A stretch of DNA of 64,000 nt. Origin: JAJCZZ01 sp964569085 (GTDB lineage Bacteria; Gemmatimonadota; Gemmatimonadetes; Longimicrobiales; Gaopeijiaceae). Below, in pieces: positions 56,750-64,000 of this stretch. Positions within the stretch are counted from its first letter, which is position 1; every line of letters starts with the position of its first letter. A program made the position numbers and the translations under genes. The notes under the pieces were generated by a model, which had not been told where the DNA came from, ran no database searches, and worked only from the letters and a program-made list of their open reading frames with translations. The stretch covers positions 1-64,000 of the forward strand of contig CAZMTA010000013.1 in assembly GCA_964569085.1 (NCBI GenBank). The letters are read 5' to 3'.

Positions 56750-57901
56750 ATGGCCGACTCCCCTCCGCCGGGCTCTCCGGCGCCCCCCGCTCCCGACGCC
56801 CGTCCCGACCTCCGCGCCGCCCTCCTGGGGTGGTACGACGCCCACGCCCGGGAGCTGCCGTGGCGGGGCGAGGACGATCCGTACCGGATCTGGGTCTCGG
56901 AGATGATGCTCCAGCAGACCCGGGTCTCGACGGTCCTCGGCTACTACGACAGGTGGCTGGAGCGCTTCCCCGACGTGGCCGCCCTGGCCGATGCCGAGCA
57001 GGACGAGGTGCTGAAGGCGTGGGAGGGGCTCGGCTACTACCGTCGGGCCCGCTTCCTCCACGCCGGGGCGCGCCTGGTCCGGGAGGAGATGGGCGGCGAG
57101 GTGCCCTCCACCTACGACGGCCTCCGGGAGATCCCGGGGCTGGGCGAGTATGCGGCCGGCGCCGTGGCCAGCATCGCCTTCGGAGAGCGGGTGCCCGCGG
57201 TGGACGGCAACGTCCGGCGGGTCCTGGCGCGCCTCTGGGACGACCCCGCCCCCGGGAAGGCCTGGCTGCGGGAGACGGCCGCGGAGCTGGTGGACCCGGA
57301 GCGCCCCGGGGACTGGAACCAGGCCCTCATGGAGCTGGGCGCCACGACGTGCACGCCCACCGGGCCCGCCTGCGGGGCGTGCCCCGTGTCGGCGTGGTGC
57401 GCCGCCCGCGCCGCGGGCACCCAGGAGGAGCGGCCGGAGACGAAGAAGCGGAAGGCGGTCCCGAAGCGGGCGTTCGCCACCGCGGTGGTGGTGGACGGGG
57501 CGGGGCGGGCGCTCCTGGTCCGCCGTCCCGAGGACGGGCTCCTGGGCGGGATGTGGACCTTCCCGGACGCGGGGCTGGACGGGTGGGACGACGTGGTGGA
57601 CGCCGCCCGGGAGGCGGCGGAGGAGGCCGGGGCCGTGATGGCCGGGCCGGAGGCCGGGCGAGCGGCCTCCGGGGAGGGCGCCCACCGCGGACGCCCCGGG
57701 TCCCCCCGGACACTCTCGCCCGTGCGCCATCGCTTCAGCCACCTGGACGCCACGTACCGTCCCGTGCTCCTGACCGGCTCCGGCGAGGACGGGGAGGACC
57801 GGGTGTGGGCGCCGCTGGACGAGCCTGGCGTGGCGCTGCCGGTGGCCCAGCAGAAGGTGGCGAGGCTGGCGCTGAGCGCGCTGGAGGAAGGGCGGCGCTA
57901 G
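56750..57901 (+). CDS. mutY: A/G-specific adenine glycosylase MutY
   Basis: A 383-residue MutY that removes adenine mispaired with 8-oxoguanine. The catalytic Glu51 is in WVSEMMLQQTRV, the helix-hairpin-helix is EIPGLGEYAAGAVASIAFG, and the catalytic Asp152 is in PAVDGNVRRVLARL. The 4Fe-4S cluster ligands are Cys201, Cys208, Cys211 and Cys217 (C-x6-C-x2-C-x5-C). A NUDIX-like C-terminal domain that recognises 8-oxoguanine spans about residues 235-380. The stop codon shares its CTAG with the stop of the convergent methyltransferase gene. Confidence 0.95.
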   Translation: MADSPPPGSPAPPAPDARPDLRAALLGWYDAHARELPWRGEDDPYRIWVSEMMLQQTRVSTVLGYYDRWLERFPDVAALADAEQDEVLKAWEGLGYYRRARFLHAGARLVREEMGGEVPSTYDGLREIPGLGEYAAGAVASIAFGERVPAVDGNVRRVLARLWDDPAPGKAWLRETAAELVDPERPGDWNQALMELGATTCTPTGPACGACPVSAWCAARAAGTQEERPETKKRKAVPKRAFATAVVVDGAGRALLVRRPEDGLLGGMWTFPDAGLDGWDDVVDAAREAAEEAGAVMAGPEAGRAASGEGAHRGRPGSPRTLSPVRHRFSHLDATYRPVLLTGSGEDGEDRVWAPLDEPGVALPVAQQKVARLALSALEEGRR

Positions 57902-58632
57902 GAGGGCCCGGCGGGCTTCCGCCCCACCGCCAGGAGCGAGCTCCCCATGGGGAGCGGCACGCGGCGCATGAGCTTCTCCTCCACCCGGGAGAGGGCGTAG
58001 AGCGCGGCGTTCACCGGCGCCGGGGGGACGCCCGGCGGAGCCGGCTCGGGGCGCGTCACCGCCTCCCAGGCCCGCTGGGCCAGCTTGGCCTTGTGGACCC
58101 AGCGGAAGAAGTAGCGCACCTCCTCCACCTCGAGCGCGGTGGAGAGGAGCGCCCGGAGGGAGCGCGCGTCGTAGCGGGTGACGTGGCGGTTCAGCTCGTC
58201 GTGGGAGGTCCAGAGGTGCATCCACGCCGGGACCGTGACCAGGACCACGCCCCCGGGCTCCAGGAGCTCGGCCGCGTGGGCCACCGCGCCCTCCGGGTCG
58301 TCCATGTGCTCCAGCACGTCCAGGAAGAGGACCAGCCCGTAGCGGCGGCCGGGCCGGAAGCTCGTGTCGAAGGGGCGCACGTGGATCTCCCCGTCGTCCC
58401 GGGCGGCGCGGGTCACCAGATCGCCGTCGGGCTCCACGCCCTCGACCTCCCGGGCGAATCGACCCAGGACCGGGAAGAGGAGGCCGTCGCCGCACCCCAC
58501 GTCCAGCGCACGGTCCCAGCCGCCGGCCGGGACGAGGCCCTCCAGCTCCCGGGCCACCACGGCCTCGCGGGCGCGCCACCACCAGTGGCGCCGGTAGAGG
58601 TCCCGGTAGCGGGCCCCGTACTCCGGGTCCAC
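57898..58632 (-). CDS. Class I SAM-dependent methyltransferase
   Basis: A 244-residue methyltransferase. SAM-binding motif I is ALDVGCGDGLLFPVL (about residue 45), followed by EGVEPDGDLV and VLFLDVLEHMDDPEGAV, typical of the UbiE/Methyltransf_11/23 group. I chose GTG 58632, one base after the stop of the glycosyltransferase gene. The C-terminus (VNAALYALSRVEEKLMRRVPLPMGSSLLAVGRKP) resembles methyltransferases in polysaccharide clusters. Last gene of the minus-strand glycosylation operon; target unknown. Confidence 0.85.
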   Translation of the reverse strand: MDPEYGARYRDLYRRHWWWRAREAVVARELEGLVPAGGWDRALDVGCGDGLLFPVLGRFAREVEGVEPDGDLVTRAARDDGEIHVRPFDTSFRPGRRYGLVLFLDVLEHMDDPEGAVAHAAELLEPGGVVLVTVPAWMHLWTSHDELNRHVTRYDARSLRALLSTALEVEEVRYFFRWVHKAKLAQRAWEAVTRPEPAPPGVPPAPVNAALYALSRVEEKLMRRVPLPMGSSLLAVGRKPAGPS

Positions 58633-58633
58633 G

Positions 58634-59614
58634 TCAGGCGCCTCCCCCGGGGGAGGACTCCTCGGCCCCGGCACGGACCACACGGTCCACGACGTAGAGC
58701 GGGCGGGCCTTCACCTCCTCGTAGATGCGTCCCACGTACTCGCCGATGACCCCCAGGAAGAAGAGGAGCACACCGGAGACGAAGGTGATGACGGTGAGGA
58801 GGGCGGTGAAGCCCTGGGGCACCTGGCCCCAGACCAGGCGGGCCCAGATGGCGTAGAGGGCGAAGAGGACGGTGAGGAGGATGGCGAGCGCGCCCAGCAC
58901 CGCGGCGGCGCGGATGGGCACGATGGAGAAGGAGAAGATCCCGTCCAGGCCCAGCTCCACGAGGCGGCCCAGCGAGTACTTGGGGCGTCCCGCGGCCCGG
59001 GCCGCCCGCTCCACCGGGACGCCCACCTGGCGGAAGCCCGTCCACGCCCGCAGGCCGCGGAGGTAGCGGTGGCGCTCCGGGGCCCGGCGGATCTCGTCCA
59101 CGACCCGGCGGGACATGAGGGAGAAGTCCCCGGCGTCCAGCGGGAGGGTGAGCCGGGCCATGCGGGCCAGGAGGCGGTAGTAGGTCCAGTAGGCGGCGCG
59201 GAGCCAGAGGGGCTCCTTCCTGCGCTCGCGCCGGGCGTAGACCACGTCGAAGCCCTCGCGGTGCTTGGCCAGGAAGCGGGGGATCTCCTCCGGCGGGTCC
59301 TGGAGGTCGCCGTCCATGAGGACCACCACGTCCCCGCGGACGTGGTCCAGGGCGGCGGAGAGCGCCGCCTGGTGGCCGAAGTTCCGGGAGAGCGTCACGG
59401 CCACGACCCGGTCGTCGGCGCGGGCGGCCTCCCGGGCGAGGGCGGCGGTGCGGTCCCGGCTCCCGTCGTCCACCAGCACCAGCTCGTGGGGGCCGCCGGC
59501 GAGGTCGTCGAGGACGGCGGTGACGCGCCGGACCAGCTCCTCCACGTTGTCCTCCTCGTCGTAGAGGGGGACGGCGACGGAGACGCGGGGGGCGGGGCGG
59601 GCCGGCGGGCTCAT
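58634..59614 (-). CDS. Family 2 glycosyltransferase, dolichyl-phosphate-sugar synthase type (ArnC/GtrB-like)
   Basis: A 326-residue enzyme. The GT-A domain begins VSVAVPLYDEEDNVEELV; the metal/nucleotide-sugar DxD is in VLMDGDLQDPPEEIPRF, and RNFGHQAALSAALDHV is the family signature. Two C-terminal helices (about 225-250 and 260-290) anchor it in the membrane. Members transfer glucose or mannose-type sugars to polyprenyl phosphate. The start ATG overlaps the preceding methyltransferase stop (ATGA). Its lipid-linked sugar is the likely donor for the large membrane glycosyltransferase upstream. Confidence 0.9.
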   Translation of the reverse strand: MSPPARPAPRVSVAVPLYDEEDNVEELVRRVTAVLDDLAGGPHELVLVDDGSRDRTAALAREAARADDRVVAVTLSRNFGHQAALSAALDHVRGDVVVLMDGDLQDPPEEIPRFLAKHREGFDVVYARRERRKEPLWLRAAYWTYYRLLARMARLTLPLDAGDFSLMSRRVVDEIRRAPERHRYLRGLRAWTGFRQVGVPVERAARAAGRPKYSLGRLVELGLDGIFSFSIVPIRAAAVLGALAILLTVLFALYAIWARLVWGQVPQGFTALLTVITFVSGVLLFFLGVIGEYVGRIYEEVKARPLYVVDRVVRAGAEESSPGGGA

Positions 59615-60216
59615 CCGGCCATCCTCCCGCCCTTGAAGTACACCATCTTCCACAGGGGAAGCCCCGGGAGCCCCAGGTCGTACGGCTCGAAGACCTCCTC
59701 CCGGAAGTGGCGGCGGAAGAGGGCGCGCCACGCCTCCAGGGGGCGGGGGTGGTCCCCCCGGTCCATGCGGGCCAGGAGGCGGGCCGGCGAAGGCCGCTCC
59801 GGGAGGACGAGGTCGAGCACGTGGATGGAGCCGTCCTCGCTGAGGAGGGTGGAGAGGTGGGCCAGGATGCGCTCGGCGTCCTCGTCGCCCACGTGGTGGA
59901 AGAAGCTGTTGACCAGAATGAAGTCCCAGGCGCCGTCGCGCACCTCCCAGCGGGTGACGTCGGCCACCCGGAAGTCCATGTCCCAGCGCTCCCGGGCCCG
60001 GGCCACGTAGTCCGGGTTCAGGTCGAGGCCCAGGTACTCCTTGTCCCGGAACCAGCGCGCGTTGGTCCCGGGCCCGCACGCCACGTCGAGGACGCGGCGG
60101 ACGTCGTCCGGATCGTTGTGGCGCCACACGGGGGCGAGCTTCCGCTCCGCGAAGGGCGCCTGCCACGCCCGGTAGACCCACGGGATCTCCAGCAGGGGGG
60201 CCCACGGCTTCCTCAC
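59611..60216 (-). CDS. Class I SAM-dependent methyltransferase (small)
   Basis: A 201-residue methyltransferase. GTG 60216 overlaps the stop of the upstream membrane glycosyltransferase (GTGA). Motif I is VLDVACGPGTNARWF (about residue 40), followed by YLGLDLNPDYVARAR and DFILVNSFFHHVGDEDAERIL. The length is short but complete for the family. It sits between the two glycosyltransferases, so a lipid or sugar substrate is likely; the exact target is unknown. Confidence 0.82.
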   Translation of the reverse strand: MRKPWAPLLEIPWVYRAWQAPFAERKLAPVWRHNDPDDVRRVLDVACGPGTNARWFRDKEYLGLDLNPDYVARARERWDMDFRVADVTRWEVRDGAWDFILVNSFFHHVGDEDAERILAHLSTLLSEDGSIHVLDLVLPERPSPARLLARMDRGDHPRPLEAWRALFRRHFREEVFEPYDLGLPGLPLWKMVYFKGGRMAG

Positions 60217-62207
60217 GACCCGCCTCCTTCGCCGGGGTCCGGGGCGGCGCGCTCCCGGACGTGGAGCTCGAAGGGGCCCACCGTCTCGACCCGGCGGAAG
60301 CCCCGGGCCTCCAGGTCGGCGCGGAGGGCGGCGGAGGGCGCCGGCGAGAAGAGGGGCCGCGTGTGGAGCACCGCCACGCGGGTGCCCGGCGGCGGACCGG
60401 CGCGGGTGGTCTCCGGCCGCCCCGGGGCGCCCAGGAACTCGTACAGCACCGGTCCCGGGTTGGGTCGGCCCGTGAGGAAGTAGATCTCCGGGGCGTCGGG
60501 TCCGGCCCAGAGCGTGTCCCCGGGTTCGGCCCGGCGCTCCACGCCCGTGACCAGGTCCCCGTAGACCCGGGCGTCCTCCGCGGACACGAGGAGCCCTCCG
60601 CGCTCGCCGGGAAGGCGTGCCTCGCCGGACGCCGCCACGCCTCCGACGTAGGCGCCGGCCAGGACCAGGAGGAGCGCCGCCGGGACCGCCGTGACGGGTC
60701 CGTGGCCCACGGCGGTCCGACCGGTCACGGCCAGGGTGGCCAGCACGGTCAGGGGGAGGAGGTAAAAGACGTACGCCGGGGAGGCGTAGGGGAACTGGAC
60801 CAGCGCCCAGAGGCCGGCCACGGCCACGACCGCGAAGAGCGCGGAGGCGTCGGCGCCGTCCGCCTCGGCTCGTCGGAGCGCGACGTGGGCGCCCCACGCC
60901 ATCAGCCAGGGGGTCCACGAGCGGACCCCGTACCAGAAGCTGGCGAGCACCGCCCCGTCGAGGACGTCGTCCAGGGTGACCGCCGCCAGGAGCGCGATGG
61001 CGAGGGCCGCCGCCAGCCGGGGGCGGTCGACGCCCCGGACCCGGCCGGAGAGCGCCAGGACGGCCACGCCGACGAGCCCGGGAACCACCGTCCCCGGGGA
61101 CCCGGCCCCGGAGGCCGCCGAGGCGAAGCGGGTGGAGGGAAGCAGGAAGACGCCCTCGACCCAGAGCCCCACCGAGCCGGACTCCGCGTAGGGGAGGAGG
61201 AAGAGGAGGACGGGGAAGGCGAGGGCGGAGAGGAGCACCACCCCGTCCGCCAGGAGCGCCTGGAGGGGCGCGCCCAGCGGCCCTTCGGCGGAGGGGTGGT
61301 GGGCCCGCCCCGCCGCCCGCCAGCTCCGCGCCACCAGCGCCGCTCCCAGGACCACGCCCGGGAGGAGGAAGTGGACCAGCCCGGCGAGCCCCGCCCGGCC
61401 CACGAGGAGCCGGCCCAGGAGGAGCCAGAAGGCCAGCACCCCGGTTGCCACGGCGGCCGGGTACACCGGGATCCGCCAGGTGGAGAAGCCTTCGCGTGCG
61501 CCCTCGTCGGGGCCGGCCCGCACTCCGCCCTCCGGGCGCCGCCCGGCGCTCCCCGCCCGGTGCCACGCCAGCGTGAGGAGGACCGCGGCCAGGAAGTAGA
61601 GCCCGGTCACCTTGAAGAGGATGGAGACCCCGGCAGCGAGGCCCACGCCCACCAGCCATCCCCGGTTCTCCGAGTCCAGGAACCGCAGGAGGCACCAGAG
61701 CCCCCACGTGGCCAGGAAGAGGCCGAACCAGCCGGGCATGGCCGCGGGGTACGTCCCCACCGAGGCCACGGCGGCGAGGGCGGTCGCCACCAGGGCGGGT
61801 ACGGGCCGGGCGAGCCGCCTGGCCACCAGCCAGACCGCCGGGAGCCAGAGGGCGTAGCCCGCCACCAGGGGCACCCGCAGCGAGGGGAGCTCCACGCCCA
61901 AGAGGCGGAAGGCCGCGGCGCCCAGCACCGCGTTCAGCCCCGTGTAGGGATCGCCGAAGTCCCGGTGGGGGAGCTCGCCCCCCAGGACCCGCTCGGCGGA
62001 CTGGGCCAGCGTGCCGTCGTCCAGGGGGATCCAGAATCGGCCCGCCACCCACGCCAGGGCGGCGACGGCGACGGTCCAGGAGAGGGCGAGGGTCAGCGGG
62101 TGGGCGGCGACCCGGCTCGAGCGCGAGGGCATGCCGGGGAAGGTCGGCGCCCCGCCCCGGGGACGCCACCCGGTGGCCGGATCCGCGGTGCCCTCGCCAG
62201 AAATCAT
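60213..62207 (-). CDS. Membrane glycosyltransferase, GT39/ArnT-like
   Basis: A 664-residue polytopic protein (about 12-13 helices). The first periplasmic loop has the acidic pair expected for GT-C enzymes: FWIPLDDGTLAQSAERVLGGELPHRDF, followed by DPYTGLNAVLGA. The C-terminal 150 residues form a soluble domain (LVSAEDARVYGDLVTGVERRAEPGDTLWAGPDAPEIYFL). I chose ATG 62207, with the -10 box TATAGT 7 bases before it; ATG 62132 is an alternative. It should transfer a sugar from polyprenyl phosphate to a periplasmic acceptor. First gene of the operon; divergent from PadR. Confidence 0.78.
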   Translation of the reverse strand: MISGEGTADPATGWRPRGGAPTFPGMPSRSSRVAAHPLTLALSWTVAVAALAWVAGRFWIPLDDGTLAQSAERVLGGELPHRDFGDPYTGLNAVLGAAAFRLLGVELPSLRVPLVAGYALWLPAVWLVARRLARPVPALVATALAAVASVGTYPAAMPGWFGLFLATWGLWCLLRFLDSENRGWLVGVGLAAGVSILFKVTGLYFLAAVLLTLAWHRAGSAGRRPEGGVRAGPDEGAREGFSTWRIPVYPAAVATGVLAFWLLLGRLLVGRAGLAGLVHFLLPGVVLGAALVARSWRAAGRAHHPSAEGPLGAPLQALLADGVVLLSALAFPVLLFLLPYAESGSVGLWVEGVFLLPSTRFASAASGAGSPGTVVPGLVGVAVLALSGRVRGVDRPRLAAALAIALLAAVTLDDVLDGAVLASFWYGVRSWTPWLMAWGAHVALRRAEADGADASALFAVVAVAGLWALVQFPYASPAYVFYLLPLTVLATLAVTGRTAVGHGPVTAVPAALLLVLAGAYVGGVAASGEARLPGERGGLLVSAEDARVYGDLVTGVERRAEPGDTLWAGPDAPEIYFLTGRPNPGPVLYEFLGAPGRPETTRAGPPPGTRVAVLHTRPLFSPAPSAALRADLEARGFRRVETVGPFELHVRERAAPDPGEGGGS

Positions 62208-62222
62208 GGCGCAAACTATATT
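62194..62222 (+). promoter_or_regulatory. Leaderless promoter of the padR-like gene
   Basis: TCGCCA (62194-62199), 17 bases, then TATATT (62217-62222), 7 bases before the ATG at 62230. No ribosome-binding site intervenes. The -10 box overlaps the opposite-strand one at 62215-62220. Confidence 0.55.
62215..62220 (-). promoter_or_regulatory. Leaderless -10 box of the divergent glycosyltransferase operon
   Basis: On the minus strand TATAGT ends 7 bases before ATG 62207 and shares bases 62217-62220 with the plus-strand TATATT. One AT-rich core appears to serve both directions. Confidence 0.5.
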
Positions 62223-62229
62223 GAGAGTC

Positions 62230-62592
62230 ATGATAAATGATCGGCCCGACCCCGAGTCCTTCCTCCCCCTCACCGTGCCGGAGTACCACGTGCTCCTGGC
62301 GCTGGGCGAGGACGCCCTCCACGGCTACGCCATGATGCAGGCGCTGGAGGACCGGACCGGCGGGAAGGAGAGCCTTCTGCCCGGGACCCTCTACACGACG
62401 CTGGCGCGCATGGTGGACCGGGGCCTCCTGGAGGAGGTCGAGCCGCCGGAGCCCGACGCGGACCGACGGCGTCGCTACTACCGCACCACCGAGCTGGGGC
62501 GGGCGGTGGGTCGGGCCGAGAGCGGCCGGCTGCGCAGGCTCCTGCGGGTGGCGGAGGGTGCCGCGCTGCTCCCCGAGGGCGGCGGAGGCTGA
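62230..62592 (+). CDS. PadR-family transcriptional regulator (acidobacterial ADOP-linked type)
   Basis: A 120-residue regulator with a PadR winged helix: LTVPEYHVLLALGEDALHGYAMMQAL, then LLPGTLYTTLARMVDRGLLEEV and RRRYYRTTELGRAVGRAE. This form, beginning with a short polar tail and EYHVLLAL, is the one paired with ADOP permeases. The next gene overlaps its stop by one base, so the two are co-transcribed. It probably represses its own divergent promoter region and, if so, also the glycosylation operon. Confidence 0.88.
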   Translation: MINDRPDPESFLPLTVPEYHVLLALGEDALHGYAMMQALEDRTGGKESLLPGTLYTTLARMVDRGLLEEVEPPEPDADRRRRYYRTTELGRAVGRAESGRLRRLLRVAEGAALLPEGGGG

Positions 62593-64000
62593 TGCGAGGG
62601 CTTCTGGCGGTCCTCTTCCGGGTCGCGCTCCTGGCCCACCCCGGCAGGATCCGGGAGGAGTACGGGGCCGCCATGGAGGCGACCTTCGAGGACGGGCTGG
62701 AGGCCCGGACGGGAGCGCGGGCGCTGGTGTGGGGCGGCCGCGCCTTGCTGGACCTGACCCTCACCGGCCTGGGCGAGCGCGTCCGGGGAGGGCACGGAAC
62801 GGGGCGCTCGCACGCGAGGGGAGGTAGCGGGATGGCGGATCTGGCGACGGACGTGCGCACGGCCCTGCGAGGGCTCCTGAGGACGCCGGGCTTCACGGCT
62901 GCGGCGGTCCTGATCCTGGCGCTGGGCGTCGGGGCGAACACGGCGGTGTTCTCGGCGGTGGAGGCGGCGCTCCTGGCCCCGCCCCCCTTTCCCGAGCCGG
63001 AGCGCCTGGCGCTGGTGGACCTGGCGGACTCGTCCCGGACGGACCCCGGGCCGCCTCGGACCACGCCGTGGTCCTACCCCAAGCTCCGTCTCCTCCTGGA
63101 GGATCGGACCCTTCCCGTGACGGCGGTCGGGGGCTTCGCGGTCCGGCCCCTCACCCTCACGTCGGGAGGCCTCGCGGAGAGGCTCACGGCGGAGGTCGTC
63201 ACGCCGGGCTACCTGGAGGCGCTGGGCGTGGAAGCCTCCGCGGGGCGCCTCTTCGCCTCCGGCGACGACACGGAGGATGCGCCCTCCGTGGTGGTCCTGG
63301 GGCATGGGCTGTGGACCGCTCGGTTCGGCGCCGACCCCTCCCTGGTGGGGCGGGACGTGCGCCTGGAGGGGGAGTCGGTGCGGGTCGTCGGGGTCGCTCC
63401 TCCGGGCTTCGCGGGGCTCAGCGGGGAGGCGCGCATGTGGGTGCCGGTCCACACCGCCGGGCGCCTCCTGACGCCCATCCTGGTCCGGGCCTCGGGCGCC
63501 CACTGGATGCGCGCCGTGGCCCGCCTCGAGGACGGGTCCACCGTGGAGGCGCTGGACGCGCGGGCCCGGGCCGTGGGGGCCGCGGTGGCGGAGACCTGGC
63601 CGGGAGACGACCCCGATGTGGTCCGCACCGGCGCCGCGGTCTCGCTCGCCGAGGCCCGCACCAACCCCCAGGCCAGGAGGTCGCTCCTCCTCCTGGTGGG
63701 GGCGGCGGGGCTCCTCCTTCTGGGCGCGTGCGCGAACCTGGCGGGCCTCCTCCTGGCCCGGTCGGAGGCCCGTGCCCGGGAGACGGCGGTGCGGCTCTCC
63801 CTGGGGTCGGGGCGCTGGCGGATCCTGCGGGCCAGCCTGATCGAAGGTGCGCTCCTCGGGGTCCTGGGGGGCGCGGCCGCCCTCGTCCTGGCGTCGTGGG
63901 GTGCGGGTCTCCTGGCCCGGGCCTGGCCGTCCCGCTTCGTACAGGGAAGCTGGAACGTGCGCTTCGTCTCGCCGGAGGGGATCGGGGTCGACGGCCCGCT
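62592..64000 (+). CDS. ABC transporter permease of the ADOP (MacB-like) family, 3' end outside window
   Basis: The open frame from ATG 62592 runs to the window end (469 codons) without a stop. An N-terminal cytosolic part (about 80 residues, RIREEYGAAMEATFEDGLEAR) is typical of acidobacterial duplicated orphan permeases. The MacB-type half follows: TALRGLLRTPGFTAAAVLILALGVGANTAVFSAV at the first helix, a periplasmic domain (VVTPGYLEALGVEASAGRLF, VVLGHGLWTARFGADPSLVG), then helices with LLLARSEARARETAVRLSLGSGRWRI. A complete ADOP has about 800 residues. Exported substrate unknown; no ATPase gene is visible nearby, as is usual for the family. Confidence 0.88.
   Translation, partial: MRGLLAVLFRVALLAHPGRIREEYGAAMEATFEDGLEARTGARALVWGGRALLDLTLTGLGERVRGGHGTGRSHARGGSGMADLATDVRTALRGLLRTPGFTAAAVLILALGVGANTAVFSAVEAALLAPPPFPEPERLALVDLADSSRTDPGPPRTTPWSYPKLRLLLEDRTLPVTAVGGFAVRPLTLTSGGLAERLTAEVVTPGYLEALGVEASAGRLFASGDDTEDAPSVVVLGHGLWTARFGADPSLVGRDVRLEGESVRVVGVAPPGFAGLSGEARMWVPVHTAGRLLTPILVRASGAHWMRAVARLEDGSTVEALDARARAVGAAVAETWPGDDPDVVRTGAAVSLAEARTNPQARRSLLLLVGAAGLLLLGACANLAGLLLARSEARARETAVRLSLGSGRWRILRASLIEGALLGVLGGAAALVLASWGAGLLARAWPSRFVQGSWNVRFVSPEGIGVDGP

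Noticed and set aside
1..64000. Search for CRISPR arrays, tRNA, rRNA, insertion sequences, integrases and phage genes
   Set aside because: I saw no regularly spaced repeats, no tRNA- or rRNA-like sequence and no transposase or integrase motif. Faint matches could be missed by eye.

Overview
The window reads as a gene-dense stretch of chromosome from a very GC-rich bacterium. Third codon positions are almost all G or C, GTG starts are common, and 4-base ATGA/GTGA overlaps join many genes. My best guess is an uncultured Gemmatimonadota (or a close Acidobacteriota-like relative). This is inferred from family content: a high-GC SusC/SusD pair, a PadR regulator next to an ADOP-type permease, a DUF5916 surface protein, exported creatininase-like proteins and a DUF1592/DUF1552 pair. 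I see no rRNA, tRNA, CRISPR array, transposase or phage gene.

Layout, left to right. (1) 1-11162 (+): a 5'-truncated GAF/fRMsr-like gene and a metallo-beta-lactamase hydrolase. Then comes one tightly coupled run: glycolate oxidase subunits D and E, an aldehyde dehydrogenase, GlcF, an M20 peptidase, a GNAT acyltransferase, a flavoprotein and an N-succinylamino-acid-racemase/MenC-like enolase. Acyltransferase, racemase and M20 deacylase together match the known D-to-L amino acid conversion pathway. (2) 10974-16297 (-): NtrY-like kinase, NtrX-like sigma-54 activator, a bactofilin-like/beta-barrel outer membrane protein and a DUF4390 protein. (3) 16396-20766: a conserved unknown, a GspE/PilB ATPase with an extra zinc-binding tail, an alkaline-phosphatase-fold enzyme and small unknowns. 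(4) 20939-24652 (+): a Yip1-like membrane protein, then a TAXI-type TRAP transporter (fused permease and lipoprotein receptor). (5) 24732-30664: DUF5916 barrel, lipoproteins, a 33-residue membrane peptide, a class V aminotransferase-fold enzyme, a DUF192 protein and a Trm112-like protein.

(6) 30800-36597 (+): an A1-type cytochrome c oxidase locus. It holds a diheme cytochrome, subunits II, I and III, a subunit IV fused to cytochrome c, a second subunit III and three small membrane proteins. One of these looks like the membrane anchor of subunit II without the copper domain. A TPR protein follows. (7) 37394-37938: a non-coding stretch with a 150-bp nested palindrome, four hairpins that all share a TGC loop, and a strong terminator. 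(8) 37939-43391 (-): SusD, SusC and two lipoproteins. (9) 43691-53212 (+): an exported oxidative/degradative island of copper monooxygenase-heme-TPR protein, two unusual creatininase-like proteins, a DUF1592 heme protein, a DUF1552 Tat protein and an ankyrin-repeat protein. (10) 53278-64000: a MATE/ANKH-like transporter, a lipoprotein and VWA protein, MutY, a four-gene glycosyltransferase/methyltransferase operon (-), and a divergent PadR-ADOP permease pair that runs off the window.

Taken together the genes suggest an aerobic heterotroph that imports organic and amino acids (TRAP, SusCD), oxidises 2-hydroxyacids and aldehydes, recycles D-amino acids and respires oxygen. The least explained parts are the exported island at 43.7-53.2 kb, the hairpin region at 37.4-37.9 kb, and the apparent leaderless promoters at 21.7, 56.7 and 62.2 kb.
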